NCBI GenBank assembly: GCA_900316955.1
Contig: ONEX01000012.1
Location: 39,971-103,970 of the forward strand
Direction of reading: 5' to 3'
DNA from: an uncultured Bacteroidales bacterium
GTDB taxonomy: Bacteria; Bacteroidota; Bacteroidia; Bacteroidales; UBA932
DNA length: 64,000 nucleotides
Shown here: positions 63,947 through 64,000 of the stretch, one piece after another
Layout: each line of letters begins with the position of its first letter
How positions within the stretch are numbered: position 1 is the stretch's first letter
Translations under genes and position numbers: made by a program
The notes under the pieces: model-generated
What the model was told of the DNA's origin: nothing
Seen by the model: only the letters and a program-made list of their open reading frames with translations
The model's database searches: none

Positions 63947-64000
63947 CCTCGCCGACCATGTCGTTTTTTCGAGCGAGTTTTAGTCAAAGCAATATCCACC

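Overview
The window reads as a GC-rich (about 60% by eye) Bacteroidales chromosome segment. The grounds are: TAnnTTTG promoter boxes of the Bacteroidetes sigma factor in front of many genes, an outer-membrane beta-barrel TonB receptor, SPII lipoprotein glycosidases (GH3, GH30, GH43, GH109), the hydratase/ammonia-lyase order of a Bacteroidetes hut operon, and an MMPL-acyltransferase fusion typical of Bacteroidetes lipid-pigment loci. I cannot name a genus from sequence alone.

Layout. 1-9.7 kb: ABC-2 exporter pair, holA coupled to a GH3 lipoprotein, a small secreted protein with SppA, HPF and a Xer recombinase, CCA-adding enzyme and an orphan HsdR_N-like protein. 10.1-21.2 kb: two abutting, tightly overlapping transcription units on the minus strand. 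The upstream unit (DMT-like half transporter, LolA, hotdog dehydratase, GT2, MMPL-acyltransferase-methyltransferase fragment) looks like the export/tailoring half of an aryl-polyene/flexirubin-type locus without its ketosynthase. The downstream unit (esterase, PaaK-like ligase, acyltransferase, GDSL esterase fused to a glutamate-racemase-like domain) has its own promoter. 21.2-28.2 kb: EF-hand-loop protein, two tRNA-Lys, ManC, and a glycan-scavenging block (GH109, NahK-like kinase, GH3). 28.2-34.4 kb: CyuA-type desulfidase, SDR, GH3, Wzx-like flippase. 34.5-40.9 kb: complete four-gene histidine-to-glutamate operon ftcD-hutU-hutH-hutI.

40.9-45.5 kb is the accessory region. It has a lower-GC patch of small secreted and membrane genes, two of them with TonB C-terminal domains, then a lipoprotein with a nucleoside-deoxyribosyltransferase-like domain, and a REP-associated tyrosine transposase (RAYT). 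The RAYT is bracketed by two near-identical copies of a roughly 90-bp double-hairpin repeat, and further copies of the repeat lie nearby. A second, unrelated element of about 134 bp, built on three CCGCAATTGC cores, occurs here and again at 49.0 kb.

45.5-64 kb: GH43-GH30 lipoprotein pair, an outer-membrane receptor followed by a LytS/LytR two-component pair, pgi, a fused histidine phosphatase-glycerophosphodiesterase, an rlmN-patatin-recX-M64 peptidase run, recA and a small lipoprotein.

Several promoters sit 4-8 nt from the start codon, which suggests leaderless or near-leaderless mRNAs. Short palindromic repeats occur between genes and, in three places, in frame inside genes.
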